A DNA stretch of 64,000 nucleotides from assembly GCF_018304825.1 (NCBI RefSeq), contig NZ_CP072648.1, positions 2,029,501 to 2,093,500 on the forward strand. The letters are read 5' to 3'. The stretch's first letter is position 1; every line of letters begins with the position of its first letter. The translations under genes and the position numbers were made by a program. The notes below the pieces were generated by a model that had not been told where the DNA came from, searched no databases, and worked only from the letters and a program-made list of their open reading frames with translations. Below are positions 52,348 through 61,050 of this stretch, one piece after another. The DNA comes from Chloracidobacterium validum. Lineage in GTDB: Bacteria; Acidobacteriota; Blastocatellia; Chloracidobacteriales; Chloracidobacteriaceae.

Positions 52348-53754
52348 TCAGGCCCGCCGCCAGCGTGTCCCGTCCTTACCATCTTCGAGGATGATGCCAC
52401 GGGCCATCAGTCGCGCGCGAATGTCATCGGCGCGCGCGAAATCCCTGGCTTGGCGTGCCGCCAGTCGCTCGGCAATGAGCGCCTCGATGTCGGCCGCGAG
52501 GAGTTCGGCCTGTGGCGGGTCAAGAATGCCAAGGACCGCCTGCACCGCGTCAAAGGCGGCCAGGGCCGCGGCCTTTGCCGCTGCGGTGAGTTCGTCACGG
52601 CTCAGAAGGATATTGACCTTCGTTTCAAGTTGGGCAACGGCCGCCAACGCTTCGGCCGTGTTGAGATCATCGTCCATGGCCGCGCCGAAGGATTGGCTAT
52701 AGGCTTGCAGGTCGGTCAGGGCAGCCGTGTCATCAGTCTCACCGGCAACGGGAACCGCTTCGCGCAAGCGCCGAACGGTTTCATTCAAACGTTTGAGGCG
52801 ACGTTCCGCGGCCTCGACACCTTCCAGGGTGAAATTGAGCGGTTTGCGGTAGGGGACGGCGGCCAGCACATAGCGCACGGCGCGGGGCGCATGCCCTCGT
52901 TCGAGGAGGTCGCGCAGGGTGTAGTAATTCCCCTCGCGCTTTGACATCTTCCGCCCATTGACCAGCAAATGCTCGGCATGGAGCCAGTACTTGACGAATG
53001 GTTTGCCGGTTGCCCCCTCGGACTGCGCAATTTCGTTCTCGTGGTGGGGAAACATCAAGTCCACGCCGCCGCAGTGAATATCAAACGACTCGCCCAGATA
53101 CTTCATCGCCATGGCTGAACATTCAATGTGCCAGCCCGGACGGCCTGGACCGAGTGACGAATCCCAGGTTGGCTCGTCCGGTTGCGTATGTTTCCAAAGC
53201 ACAAAGTCGCGCACGTCGTCCTTTTCATATTCGTCGGCTTCAACGCGCGCGCTGGCACCGGCGACATTGCCGGACAGCTTGCTGCCCGACAGCGCGCCAT
53301 ACCCTGGAAACGACGCAATGCGGAAGTAAACCGAGCCATCGCTGTGGTAAGCGCAACCACAGCGGACAAGCCGGCTGATCAACGCCACCATGTCTGGAAT
53401 GTGCTCAGTGGCGCGCGGCGCGACTTCAGGACGCTCAATCCCTAGGGCGTCAGCGTCTTCCCAGAAGTGGGTCACATATTTTTCGGTAAACGCCCGCAGC
53501 GACAATCCGGCCGCGCGCGCATCGCGGATAATCTTGTCATCCACATCGGTCAGGTTCATGACGTGCAACAATTCATAGCCACGCCACTTCAAATGGCGAC
53601 GCAGAATGTCCACGAAGACGAATGTCCGAAAGTTGCCGATATGGGCAAAGTTATAGACGGTTGGGCCGCAGGCGTACATGCGGACCTGACGGCCTTCGAG
53701 CGGCGTAAATGGTTCACGGGAACGAGTGAGTGAGTTGAAAAAATATAGGCTCAT
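52348..53754 (-). CDS. cysS: cysteinyl-tRNA synthetase
   Basis: 468 residues. Class I synthetase: the HIGH-type motif is HIGN near residue 38 and KMSKR is in GRKMSKREGNYY. The zinc-binding Cys are in MYACGPTVY, HIECSAM and nearby residues. Charges tRNA-Cys. It is the usual length. The small winged-helix-like gene is convergent at its 3' end. Confidence 0.97.
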   Translation of the reverse strand: MSLYFFNSLTRSREPFTPLEGRQVRMYACGPTVYNFAHIGNFRTFVFVDILRRHLKWRGYELLHVMNLTDVDDKIIRDARAAGLSLRAFTEKYVTHFWEDADALGIERPEVAPRATEHIPDMVALISRLVRCGCAYHSDGSVYFRIASFPGYGALSGSKLSGNVAGASARVEADEYEKDDVRDFVLWKHTQPDEPTWDSSLGPGRPGWHIECSAMAMKYLGESFDIHCGGVDLMFPHHENEIAQSEGATGKPFVKYWLHAEHLLVNGRKMSKREGNYYTLRDLLERGHAPRAVRYVLAAVPYRKPLNFTLEGVEAAERRLKRLNETVRRLREAVPVAGETDDTAALTDLQAYSQSFGAAMDDDLNTAEALAAVAQLETKVNILLSRDELTAAAKAAALAAFDAVQAVLGILDPPQAELLAADIEALIAERLAARQARDFARADDIRARLMARGIILEDGKDGTRWRRA

Positions 53755-54001
53755 AGCAGTATGGCATCGGCGGGCGCGTCGGTAGCCATCGTTTCACAGG
53801 TTTTGCTTGGGCGACGAGTATGCGCGCCAGGCCCCAGGTCTTTACTATCGCGCGACAGTTGAAGCTCTAGCGCCAACGCGCTCGTCACCGGATTCGGCCG
53901 ATTCGCCAGGGCGCGCCAGCTCAGCCGATTCAAACTGTACCACCCAAAGCGCATACTGCAATGGCCGCCGGTCACCTGCGGCAGCGCATAGATGGCTTAG
54001 T

Positions 54002-57000
54002 TCAACGGTCTGGCCAAGCTGGGAAACGACCGGGCGTGTGGGGCGCGCCTAACGAGTCCAGCGTCTTCTCAATCCGTTCCAGGTCGGCGGCGATGCCCCG
54101 TAGGTCGTCAAGTGCCTGGCGCAGGCCTTCAACCACAATGGCGTACTGTGCCTCATGGGTTTGCGTCGGACGCGCCAGCGTGCTGCTCCGCTCGGACACC
54201 ACTTCGGCCAGCCGTTCGGCCAAGCCTGGCGGGGTGTTCTCATTGCGCGCCTGAAGCGCCCGGTCGCCACGCAGGCGCACCATCAGCGCATTCATCCGCC
54301 GGGTCATGGCGCTGGTTTCATCGAGCAGCTTGAGGTCGGCAGCCGGGGCTTCCACAATCGCGCGCTTGACGGCATTGAGTCGCGTCTGGAGTTCCTGTGC
54401 CGTCTCCAACGCCCCGTGCATGGTTCGCTGGGCGGTCAGCAATCGGCGGTGAAAGTCTTCAAAGGCTCGGACGTCCTCTGCCGCTCGCTCGTCGAGGAAA
54501 CGCACCTGGAAGCTTTGGGGCGTCCCAAGTTGGGTTGTCACGCCATCAACACGCTGGTAGAGCGTCATCGTGTACGTTCCCGGCGGGACAAACCAACCGG
54601 CCGGGCGACGGGCGAAAGGATTGTCCTCATCACGGGACGGCGGCGGCAACTGCGGTGCCGGGGCGCGCAGGTCCCACGCCACGCGGTTGAAGCCGGTCGC
54701 GTGCGGAGCCGTCACGCGCCGGACGACGCCTCCCTTGTCATCCAGCACGACGGCAAAGGTTTCGGGCGCTTCTTCCTCGGCTTCGGCGCGCAAGTCATCG
54801 CGGGTCGGGTAGGGCGCGGCGCCTTTCTTTTCGGCTTCCTGGCGACGTTGTTTCTTTGTTTTCGGCGATTCCTTCAGGTAGTAGGTCAAGACCGCGCCGA
54901 ACGGCGGGTTGTCGGCCACGTACAGGGCATCCCCTTGGAAGCCGCGCTTCCCTCCCCCAAAGGGTTCCGCCTCGACGTACAAGTGAGCATCGCGCACCGG
55001 AAAGGTCTGCGCGGGTTGCTGCAACATTGCCTCAGTTGCCATCCGCAACGCGCGGTAATCATCCAGCACATAAAAGCCGCGCCCGAAGGTGGCAATCACC
55101 AAATCGTGTTCGCGGGTCTGGATGGCGATGTCGCGGACGGCGATGGTGGGCAGCCCGCCCTTGAGCCGCAACCACTGGCCGCCACCGTTGGGCGTGAAAA
55201 ACAAACCAAACTCCGTCCCGACAAAGAGCAGGTTAGGGTTGACCGGGTCTTCGACGATACATTTGACGGAGCCACGCTCGGGAAGATTGCCAACGCAAGG
55301 CGTCCAGGTTCGCCCCAGGTCAGATGACTTGAGCAAGTACGGTTTGAAGTCGGCGTTTTTGTGATTGTCAAAGGCGACATACACCACATCGGCATCGTGC
55401 TGTGACGGTGTGACGCGGCTCACAAACGTCTGCTCAGGAACACCCGGAAACTTCTCCACCGTACGCCAGTTCTTGCCACCATCTTCCGAGATGTGAACCA
55501 GCCCATCATCCGTGCCGACAAAAAGCACGTTCTCACGCTTGGGTGACTCGGCAATGGTCGTGATGTTGCCGTAAAACGATGTCGAAGCATGCTTGGCGAC
55601 GGCATCCGGTCCCCACACTTGGCCAAACACCGGGAGCTTGTCCCGGTCGAGCTGGCGCGTTAGATCGCCACTGACCGCGCGCCAAGAATCCCCACGGTCG
55701 TCGCTCCGAAAGAGCCGGTTGGCAGCAAAGTACAGTCGCTTGTGGTTGTGCGGACTGATGATGAATGGGGAGTCCCAGTTCCAGCGCAGTGGCGGCTCAT
55801 CCTTGCCGATCTTAGGCTGGATGCCGACTCGCTCACCGGTTCGTCGGTCAAAACGGAACAGATTTCCATACTGATACTCGCAATACACCGTATTGGGGTC
55901 GGTCGGATCGACGCGAACATGGAAACCATCGCCGCCGACGGTCACAAACCAATCGGCGTTGGTGATCCCGTGCGCATTGCGCGTGCGGGACGGTCCGCCC
56001 AGGGTGTTGTTGTCCTGGGTGCCGCCGTAAACGAAGTAAAATGGCTCGCTGTTATCCACAGTCACGTCATAGAACTGGGTGACTGGCAAGTTGGCCTTGA
56101 ACTGCCACGACTGCCCCCGGTCGAAGCTTTCATATACACCGCCATCGCAGCCCACGAGGTAGTAATCAGGGTCGGCGGGGTCAATCCATAACACATGATG
56201 GTCCACGTGGACGTGCCGCATGCCCGGCATCGGCGACAACGTTTTGCCACCGTCATTTGAAACCATCAGGAACACATTCAGGACATAGACCCGGTCCACA
56301 TCGCGCGGGTCAGCCACGATGGTGCTGAAGTACATCGCCGTTTGGTCGAACGGATTGCGCCGCTCCCAGGTTTCCCCACCGTCGAGTGAACGAAATACGC
56401 CCCCTTTGCCATCGGCGGCCTCCACGCTGGCATAGACGACATCGGGGTTAGCCGGTGAAATTGCCAACCCAATCCGTCCGAGGTGAACCGCTGGCAAGCC
56501 ATTCGTGACTTTGCGCCAGGTTTTGCCGCCATCGGTGGTTTTGTAGATGGCACTTTCCGGTCCACCGTCAATGAGCGTCCACACATGTCGTCGGCGCTGG
56601 TAAGCCGCTGCCAGCATGACCTCCGGGTTGCGCGGGTCCATGACCACTTCGGTCACGCCGGTATCGGGGCTGATGTCGAGGATGCGCTGCCAGGACTGCC
56701 CACCATCCGTGGTTTTGTACAGCCCACGGTCGCCGCCTGACCGCCAGAGTGGCCCCTGCGCGGCGACATAGACGGTTTCGGAATCCCGCGGGTCAATCAA
56801 AATCCGGGCGATATGCTCGGATTCCTTGAGTCCGACATTGCGCCACGTGCGCCCATCATCATCCGAACGATATAGGCCGTCGCCATAAGCGACACTGCGC
56901 TGCGAGTTATTTTCACCCGTCCCAACCCAGATGCGAAAAGGATGCTTCGGGTCCATGGCAACTGCACCAATGGAAAAAGACGGTTGATCGTCGAAAACGG

Positions 57001-57349
57001 GCGTCCAGGCGACGCCGGCATTGGTCGTTTTCCAGACACCGCCCGAGGCGACGCCGACGAAGTACCGGCGGCGATTGCGCCCATCAACCGCAATTGCCGC
57101 GATTCGGCCCGACGCGATGGACGGCCCAAGGGAACGAAACTTCAGTCCGGCAAAGGTGGCTTCGCTAAGTGAAGGCGCATCTTTTTTCGCGGCCGATGCG
57201 CTCGATTCGGATGGCTTGGGTTCAGCTTGTTGGCGATTGGCCGGTTGACGCCTGGACTGCGCCAGAGCAACGCCATCGAAAAAAGGAATCAAAACGAGCG
57301 CGGCGGCGAAGCACCGCGCCAGCCATAAGCAGCAGGTCGTACGTGGCAT
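54002..57349 (-). CDS. secreted BNR/VPS10-like beta-propeller protein
   Basis: 1115 residues with a signal peptide (about 1-30). About ten Asp-box/BNR motifs of the S/T-x-D-x-G-x-x-W type are spread over residues 100-790 (for example RSDDDGRTW, KTTDGGQSW, RSLDGGETW, SEDGGKNW). These build large propellers as in sortilin/VPS10 and exo-glucanase-like proteins. The C-terminal third includes a Pro-rich stretch and a helical, coiled-coil-like end around residue 1000. Catalytic residues of sialidases are not evident. ATG 57349 (MPRTTCCLW) starts the signal peptide. Function unknown. Confidence 0.87.
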   Translation of the reverse strand: MPRTTCCLWLARCFAAALVLIPFFDGVALAQSRRQPANRQQAEPKPSESSASAAKKDAPSLSEATFAGLKFRSLGPSIASGRIAAIAVDGRNRRRYFVGVASGGVWKTTNAGVAWTPVFDDQPSFSIGAVAMDPKHPFRIWVGTGENNSQRSVAYGDGLYRSDDDGRTWRNVGLKESEHIARILIDPRDSETVYVAAQGPLWRSGGDRGLYKTTDGGQSWQRILDISPDTGVTEVVMDPRNPEVMLAAAYQRRRHVWTLIDGGPESAIYKTTDGGKTWRKVTNGLPAVHLGRIGLAISPANPDVVYASVEAADGKGGVFRSLDGGETWERRNPFDQTAMYFSTIVADPRDVDRVYVLNVFLMVSNDGGKTLSPMPGMRHVHVDHHVLWIDPADPDYYLVGCDGGVYESFDRGQSWQFKANLPVTQFYDVTVDNSEPFYFVYGGTQDNNTLGGPSRTRNAHGITNADWFVTVGGDGFHVRVDPTDPNTVYCEYQYGNLFRFDRRTGERVGIQPKIGKDEPPLRWNWDSPFIISPHNHKRLYFAANRLFRSDDRGDSWRAVSGDLTRQLDRDKLPVFGQVWGPDAVAKHASTSFYGNITTIAESPKRENVLFVGTDDGLVHISEDGGKNWRTVEKFPGVPEQTFVSRVTPSQHDADVVYVAFDNHKNADFKPYLLKSSDLGRTWTPCVGNLPERGSVKCIVEDPVNPNLLFVGTEFGLFFTPNGGGQWLRLKGGLPTIAVRDIAIQTREHDLVIATFGRGFYVLDDYRALRMATEAMLQQPAQTFPVRDAHLYVEAEPFGGGKRGFQGDALYVADNPPFGAVLTYYLKESPKTKKQRRQEAEKKGAAPYPTRDDLRAEAEEEAPETFAVVLDDKGGVVRRVTAPHATGFNRVAWDLRAPAPQLPPPSRDEDNPFARRPAGWFVPPGTYTMTLYQRVDGVTTQLGTPQSFQVRFLDERAAEDVRAFEDFHRRLLTAQRTMHGALETAQELQTRLNAVKRAIVEAPAADLKLLDETSAMTRRMNALMVRLRGDRALQARNENTPPGLAERLAEVVSERSSTLARPTQTHEAQYAIVVEGLRQALDDLRGIAADLERIEKTLDSLGAPHTPGRFPAWPDR

Positions 57350-57498
57350 GGGCGAGCGGTCGAGCAATGTGGGTTGGTATGGGACAAACGCTTTGCCTGG
57401 ATAACCAAAGCCAGACGCCAAAGCAACCTCGGCAAGCTTCCTGGAACCAGGCCTCCCAAGACATTGCCGAGCTTGGAAAACGCCTTTGCGAGTCCGAC

Positions 57499-58443
57499 TT
57501 ACGAATTTGGGGCCGACGACGAAGGACTATCCACCGTTTCAGCCTCAATCAGTCGTCGCAAATCGTCACCGGAAAGCCGATAAATGGCGTTGCAGTAGTG
57601 ACAGGTCAGCTCAGCTTGGCCCTGCTCGGCCAGCAGGCCACGCATCTCATCCACGCCCAGGGCTACGAGCAGCCGTTCCGTCCGCTCCAGCGAACACGTG
57701 CAAACGAAGCCAAGCGGACGCTCAGTGAGGGGCCGCCAATCCAGGGCTCCCAACGCTTGACGAATAATGTCTTCCGGCGTCGCGCCGGCGCGCACCAGTT
57801 CGGTAATCGGCGGGGCAGCCGCCACGGTACGTTCGAGATGCGCAATGGTTGCCTCATCCGCCTCCGGCAACACCTGAACCAGAAAGCCGCCCGCCGCACC
57901 GACGACACCATCGCCAGCTTCCATGTACACACCCAGGCTCATCGCGGATGGGATTTGCTCTGAGTGGGATAGGTAATAAGTCAAGTCCTCGGCAATCTCG
58001 CCTGAAATCAGCGGCACCGAACCTCGGTACGCCTCCATCAACCCAATCTCAAAACCACCTTCCCGGATCACATGCAGCACGCCTTTGCCGACGGCGGCGC
58101 CGACATCTAACTTGCCGTCCGAACGCAGCGGCACATCCGTCTGAGGATGTCGCACGTAACCGCGTACCTCGCCGCGGGCGTTGGCTTCGGCGGTGATGGC
58201 GCCGACCGGCCCGCGCCCCTCGATATGCACCGTCACCCGCTCGCTGGTTTTGAGCGAGCTGGCGAGGAGTGCCGCCCCGGTCAGGGCGCGTCCCAAAGCA
58301 ACCGTGGCAGTTTTCCACGAACCATGGCGGCGACAAGCTTCCTGGACGAGGTGGGTGGTTGTCGCGGCGACAACGCGCACCCCATCATCGGCCGCCACGG
58401 CTTGCAAGAGACGGTCGGGCGTTGACGTGGTCGAGTGCTTCAT
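57499..58443 (-). CDS. hslO: redox-regulated chaperone Hsp33
   Basis: 314 residues from ATG 58443; the open frame extends upstream to 58512. The four zinc Cys are C248 and C250 (CTCS) and C281 and C284 (CHYC), the Hsp33 CxC-x30-CxxC switch. Oxidation of these releases zinc and activates holdase activity. It lies 69 bases downstream of rpoN on the same strand, so both may be transcribed together. Confidence 0.95.
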   Translation of the reverse strand: MKHSTTSTPDRLLQAVAADDGVRVVAATTTHLVQEACRRHGSWKTATVALGRALTGAALLASSLKTSERVTVHIEGRGPVGAITAEANARGEVRGYVRHPQTDVPLRSDGKLDVGAAVGKGVLHVIREGGFEIGLMEAYRGSVPLISGEIAEDLTYYLSHSEQIPSAMSLGVYMEAGDGVVGAAGGFLVQVLPEADEATIAHLERTVAAAPPITELVRAGATPEDIIRQALGALDWRPLTERPLGFVCTCSLERTERLLVALGVDEMRGLLAEQGQAELTCHYCNAIYRLSGDDLRRLIEAETVDSPSSSAPNS

Positions 58444-58512
58444 GCGGTTTGACGTCCTGGTGGTTTTGTGGCCTGGCAGCTTCGCCTCCAGGGCGCAAGC
58501 GTCATACACCAC

Positions 58513-60108
58513 TTAGTTGGTCATGGCTCGGCGTTCACGGGAACCGGGAATATGCATCTGGTCACGGTATTTCGCCACCGTCCGCCGCGAGATGCGTTGC
58601 CCGTCGCGGGCCAGAATGCGAGCAACCTCATCATCCGTGAGTGGTTCGCGTGGGTCTTCGTCGGCAATGAGTTTCTTGATTTTCAGCTTGATGATGTCGG
58701 TCGAGACTGACTCGCCATCATCATTGGTCAGGCCTTCCGTGAAAAAGCGGCGCAGTTCAAAGATACCCAGTGGCGTCTGGACGTATTTTCCGTTGACCAC
58801 CCGGCTGACGGTCGAAAGGTGAATCCCTACCTGTTCGGCGATGTCCTTGAGCAGCATCGGCTTGATATGGGTCGGCCCGTGGTCGAGAAAGTCCCGTTGG
58901 CGGGCGATGATGGCCTCGCAAATCCGGTAGATCGTCCGGCGGCGGTAATCAATGTTGCGCATCAGGTCAATGGCCGCGCGCAGCCGGTCGCGGACGTACT
59001 CGCGCTCCTCACGCGAAGCGTTTGGGTTTTCCAAAATACGGTAATACTTGGCGTTGATGCGCAACTGCGGCAGCCCATCATCGTTGAAACGAATGATGTA
59101 TTCATTGCCAAGCTTTTCAATCACAATTTCCGGCTGGATGAGTTGCGCCCCATTGAGCAGGCCTTCGCCAATCCGCGTGAAACGCCGGCCGGGAAAAGGT
59201 TCGAGCTGACGAATCAGCGCTATTTCTTCCGCGATGGCATCGGGGCTGACGCCAAGCAACTTGGCCAGCTCAGTCCGCCGGAACGGCGTGAGGCGGTCGA
59301 GATGTTCGCTCACCAGCCGCACGGCGAGGCGGTCGCCAGCCCCGCGTTGTTCGAGCTGCGTCACAAAACATTCACGCACATCGCGCGAAGCGCAGCCCAC
59401 CGGATCGAGCCGTTGCACAATCTGGCGGGCGGTTTCGACGACATCGAGCGGCCACCCGCCAATGGCGGCAATTTCTTCGTTGGTGTCCACCAAAAAGCCG
59501 CGTTCATCCAGGCTGGCGGCAATCGCTTCGGCCGCCGCCCGAACTTCCGCCGGCACCTGTAGCAGGTTGATTTGCGACTGGAGGTGCTCGTGAAGTGTCA
59601 GATGCTGTTTGAGCCGATTTTCGAGCGCATATTCTTCGCGTTCCTCATACTCCCCCAGCGCCCGATAGCCTGGGTCGAGGTAATGCTCAAAGGTCGCGCC
59701 AAAGTCTATTTCGGCAAACGGGTCAGGTGACTCGGTGGGTTCGTTGCCCGTCAGCTCCGAATCGGCGTCTGGCTCGGATGGCCCGTCGGGCAAGGCTTCA
59801 CCTTCGGTGGCAAGCATGGTGGGTTGGCCATCCACGGCCCCATTCGTCAGCCCAAGGGTGGTCAGCTCACCGTCGGCCAGGCCATCTGCCTCTGGCAAGC
59901 CATCATCGGTCAGGGTCAAGCCTTCGGCTGGCTCATGCGGGTCGGCTTCCTCCAGAATCGGATTTTCAGCCATCTCCTGTGTGGTCAACTCAACCAGATC
60001 GGTCAACGTCATGCTTAGCATTTCGATGCGTTGCCGCATCTGGGGCGTAAGCACCAGCCCAAGGCGTTGCTCCGTGCGGGGCGCGAGTTGTGGACGCAGG
60101 TTCATCAT
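58513..60108 (-). CDS. rpoN: RNA polymerase sigma-54 factor
   Basis: 531 residues from ATG 60108; a second ATG three bases on is equally possible. Region I is Gln/Leu-rich (LVLTPQMRQRIEML); region II is long and acidic (about 60-140); the core-binding domain follows. The C-terminal HTH and the RpoN box RRTVAKYRDQMHIPGS are present. Sigma-54 needs enhancer-binding activators, none of which is in the window. It is 29 bases downstream of lptB, as in many bacteria. Confidence 0.96.
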   Translation of the reverse strand: MMNLRPQLAPRTEQRLGLVLTPQMRQRIEMLSMTLTDLVELTTQEMAENPILEEADPHEPAEGLTLTDDGLPEADGLADGELTTLGLTNGAVDGQPTMLATEGEALPDGPSEPDADSELTGNEPTESPDPFAEIDFGATFEHYLDPGYRALGEYEEREEYALENRLKQHLTLHEHLQSQINLLQVPAEVRAAAEAIAASLDERGFLVDTNEEIAAIGGWPLDVVETARQIVQRLDPVGCASRDVRECFVTQLEQRGAGDRLAVRLVSEHLDRLTPFRRTELAKLLGVSPDAIAEEIALIRQLEPFPGRRFTRIGEGLLNGAQLIQPEIVIEKLGNEYIIRFNDDGLPQLRINAKYYRILENPNASREEREYVRDRLRAAIDLMRNIDYRRRTIYRICEAIIARQRDFLDHGPTHIKPMLLKDIAEQVGIHLSTVSRVVNGKYVQTPLGIFELRRFFTEGLTNDDGESVSTDIIKLKIKKLIADEDPREPLTDDEVARILARDGQRISRRTVAKYRDQMHIPGSRERRAMTN

Positions 60109-60137
60109 AGACGCACAGGCCAAATCTAAGACCAGAC

Positions 60138-60935
60138 CTAGAGTCGGAAGCTTTCTCCAAGGTAAACCTGCCGCACTTCTTCGTCCGTGGTCAGCTCGGC
60201 CGGCTTGCCAGCCCGAAAAATGCGGCCTTCACTAATGATATAAGCCCGATCGGTGATGGCGAGGGTTTCTCGCACGTTGTGGTCGGTAATCAGCACGCCA
60301 ATCCCCTTCTTGCGCAGCCGCGCTACGATGCCTTGAATCTCAATCACAGCCTTGGGGTCTATGCCGGCAAAGGGTTCATCCAGCAGGATGAACTTAGGCT
60401 CGATGGCTAAACAACGGGCGATTTCGGTCCGGCGTCGCTCTCCACCGGAAACGGCGTAGCCCATCGTTCGCCGGACGTGGGCGATGTCGAGTTCATCCAA
60501 CAGCGCCTCGAGTCGCGTCTGGCGTTCGGTGGCTGAAAGATTGAGCGTTTCAAGAATGGCAAGAATGTTGTTTTCGACGGTGAGTTTCCGAAAGATAGAA
60601 GCCTCCTGGGGCAGGTAGCCAATGCCACGGCGCGCCCGCCGGTACATCGGCAGCCCCGTAATGTCCTCATCATCCAGGGCGATGATGCCGGCGTCGGGCG
60701 TTTCCAAGCCAACGATCATGGCAAAGGTGGTCGTTTTCCCGGCACCGTTTGGACCCAGCAATCCAACGACTTCACCACACTGAATGGCCAGGCTGACGTC
60801 GGAGACAACCTCACGGCCGCGGTACGCTTTCCGCAGACGTTGTACGGTAAGGGTCACCGTTTTTTCTGGAAGCGAGGCAGTTTCATCGCCCGGCTCGACG
60901 ACTTGCAAATGAACGTTTTTCTTCTTCACACCCAA
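60138..60935 (-). CDS. lptB: LPS export ABC transporter ATPase
   Basis: 265 residues. Walker [11 protein letters not shown]-loop YLPQEAS, signature VSGGERRR, Walker [11 protein letters not shown] and H-loop TDHNVRETL are all present. LptB powers the LptFG machine that moves lipopolysaccharide. The order lptB-rpoN is common. The partners lptA and lptC, often just upstream, are absent; pcrA lies upstream instead. A polar N-terminal extension of 25 residues precedes the fold. Confidence 0.95.
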   Translation of the reverse strand: MGVKKKNVHLQVVEPGDETASLPEKTVTLTVQRLRKAYRGREVVSDVSLAIQCGEVVGLLGPNGAGKTTTFAMIVGLETPDAGIIALDDEDITGLPMYRRARRGIGYLPQEASIFRKLTVENNILAILETLNLSATERQTRLEALLDELDIAHVRRTMGYAVSGGERRRTEIARCLAIEPKFILLDEPFAGIDPKAVIEIQGIVARLRKKGIGVLITDHNVRETLAITDRAYIISEGRIFRAGKPAELTTDEEVRQVYLGESFRL

Positions 60936-61050
60936 TCATTACTGCGTGTTTGAGTTATCAGGCACAGCCCTGCCGAACCGCACCGCGACTGTAGTGAGTC
61001 TGGCCGTGAAGCGTCAATGCACCTGTAAAAACTTCTGTTGGCTGACCGAT

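Noticed and set aside
54155-55327. 390-codon plus-strand open frame
   Set aside because: Antisense to the BNR-repeat gene whose Asp-box motifs are regular.
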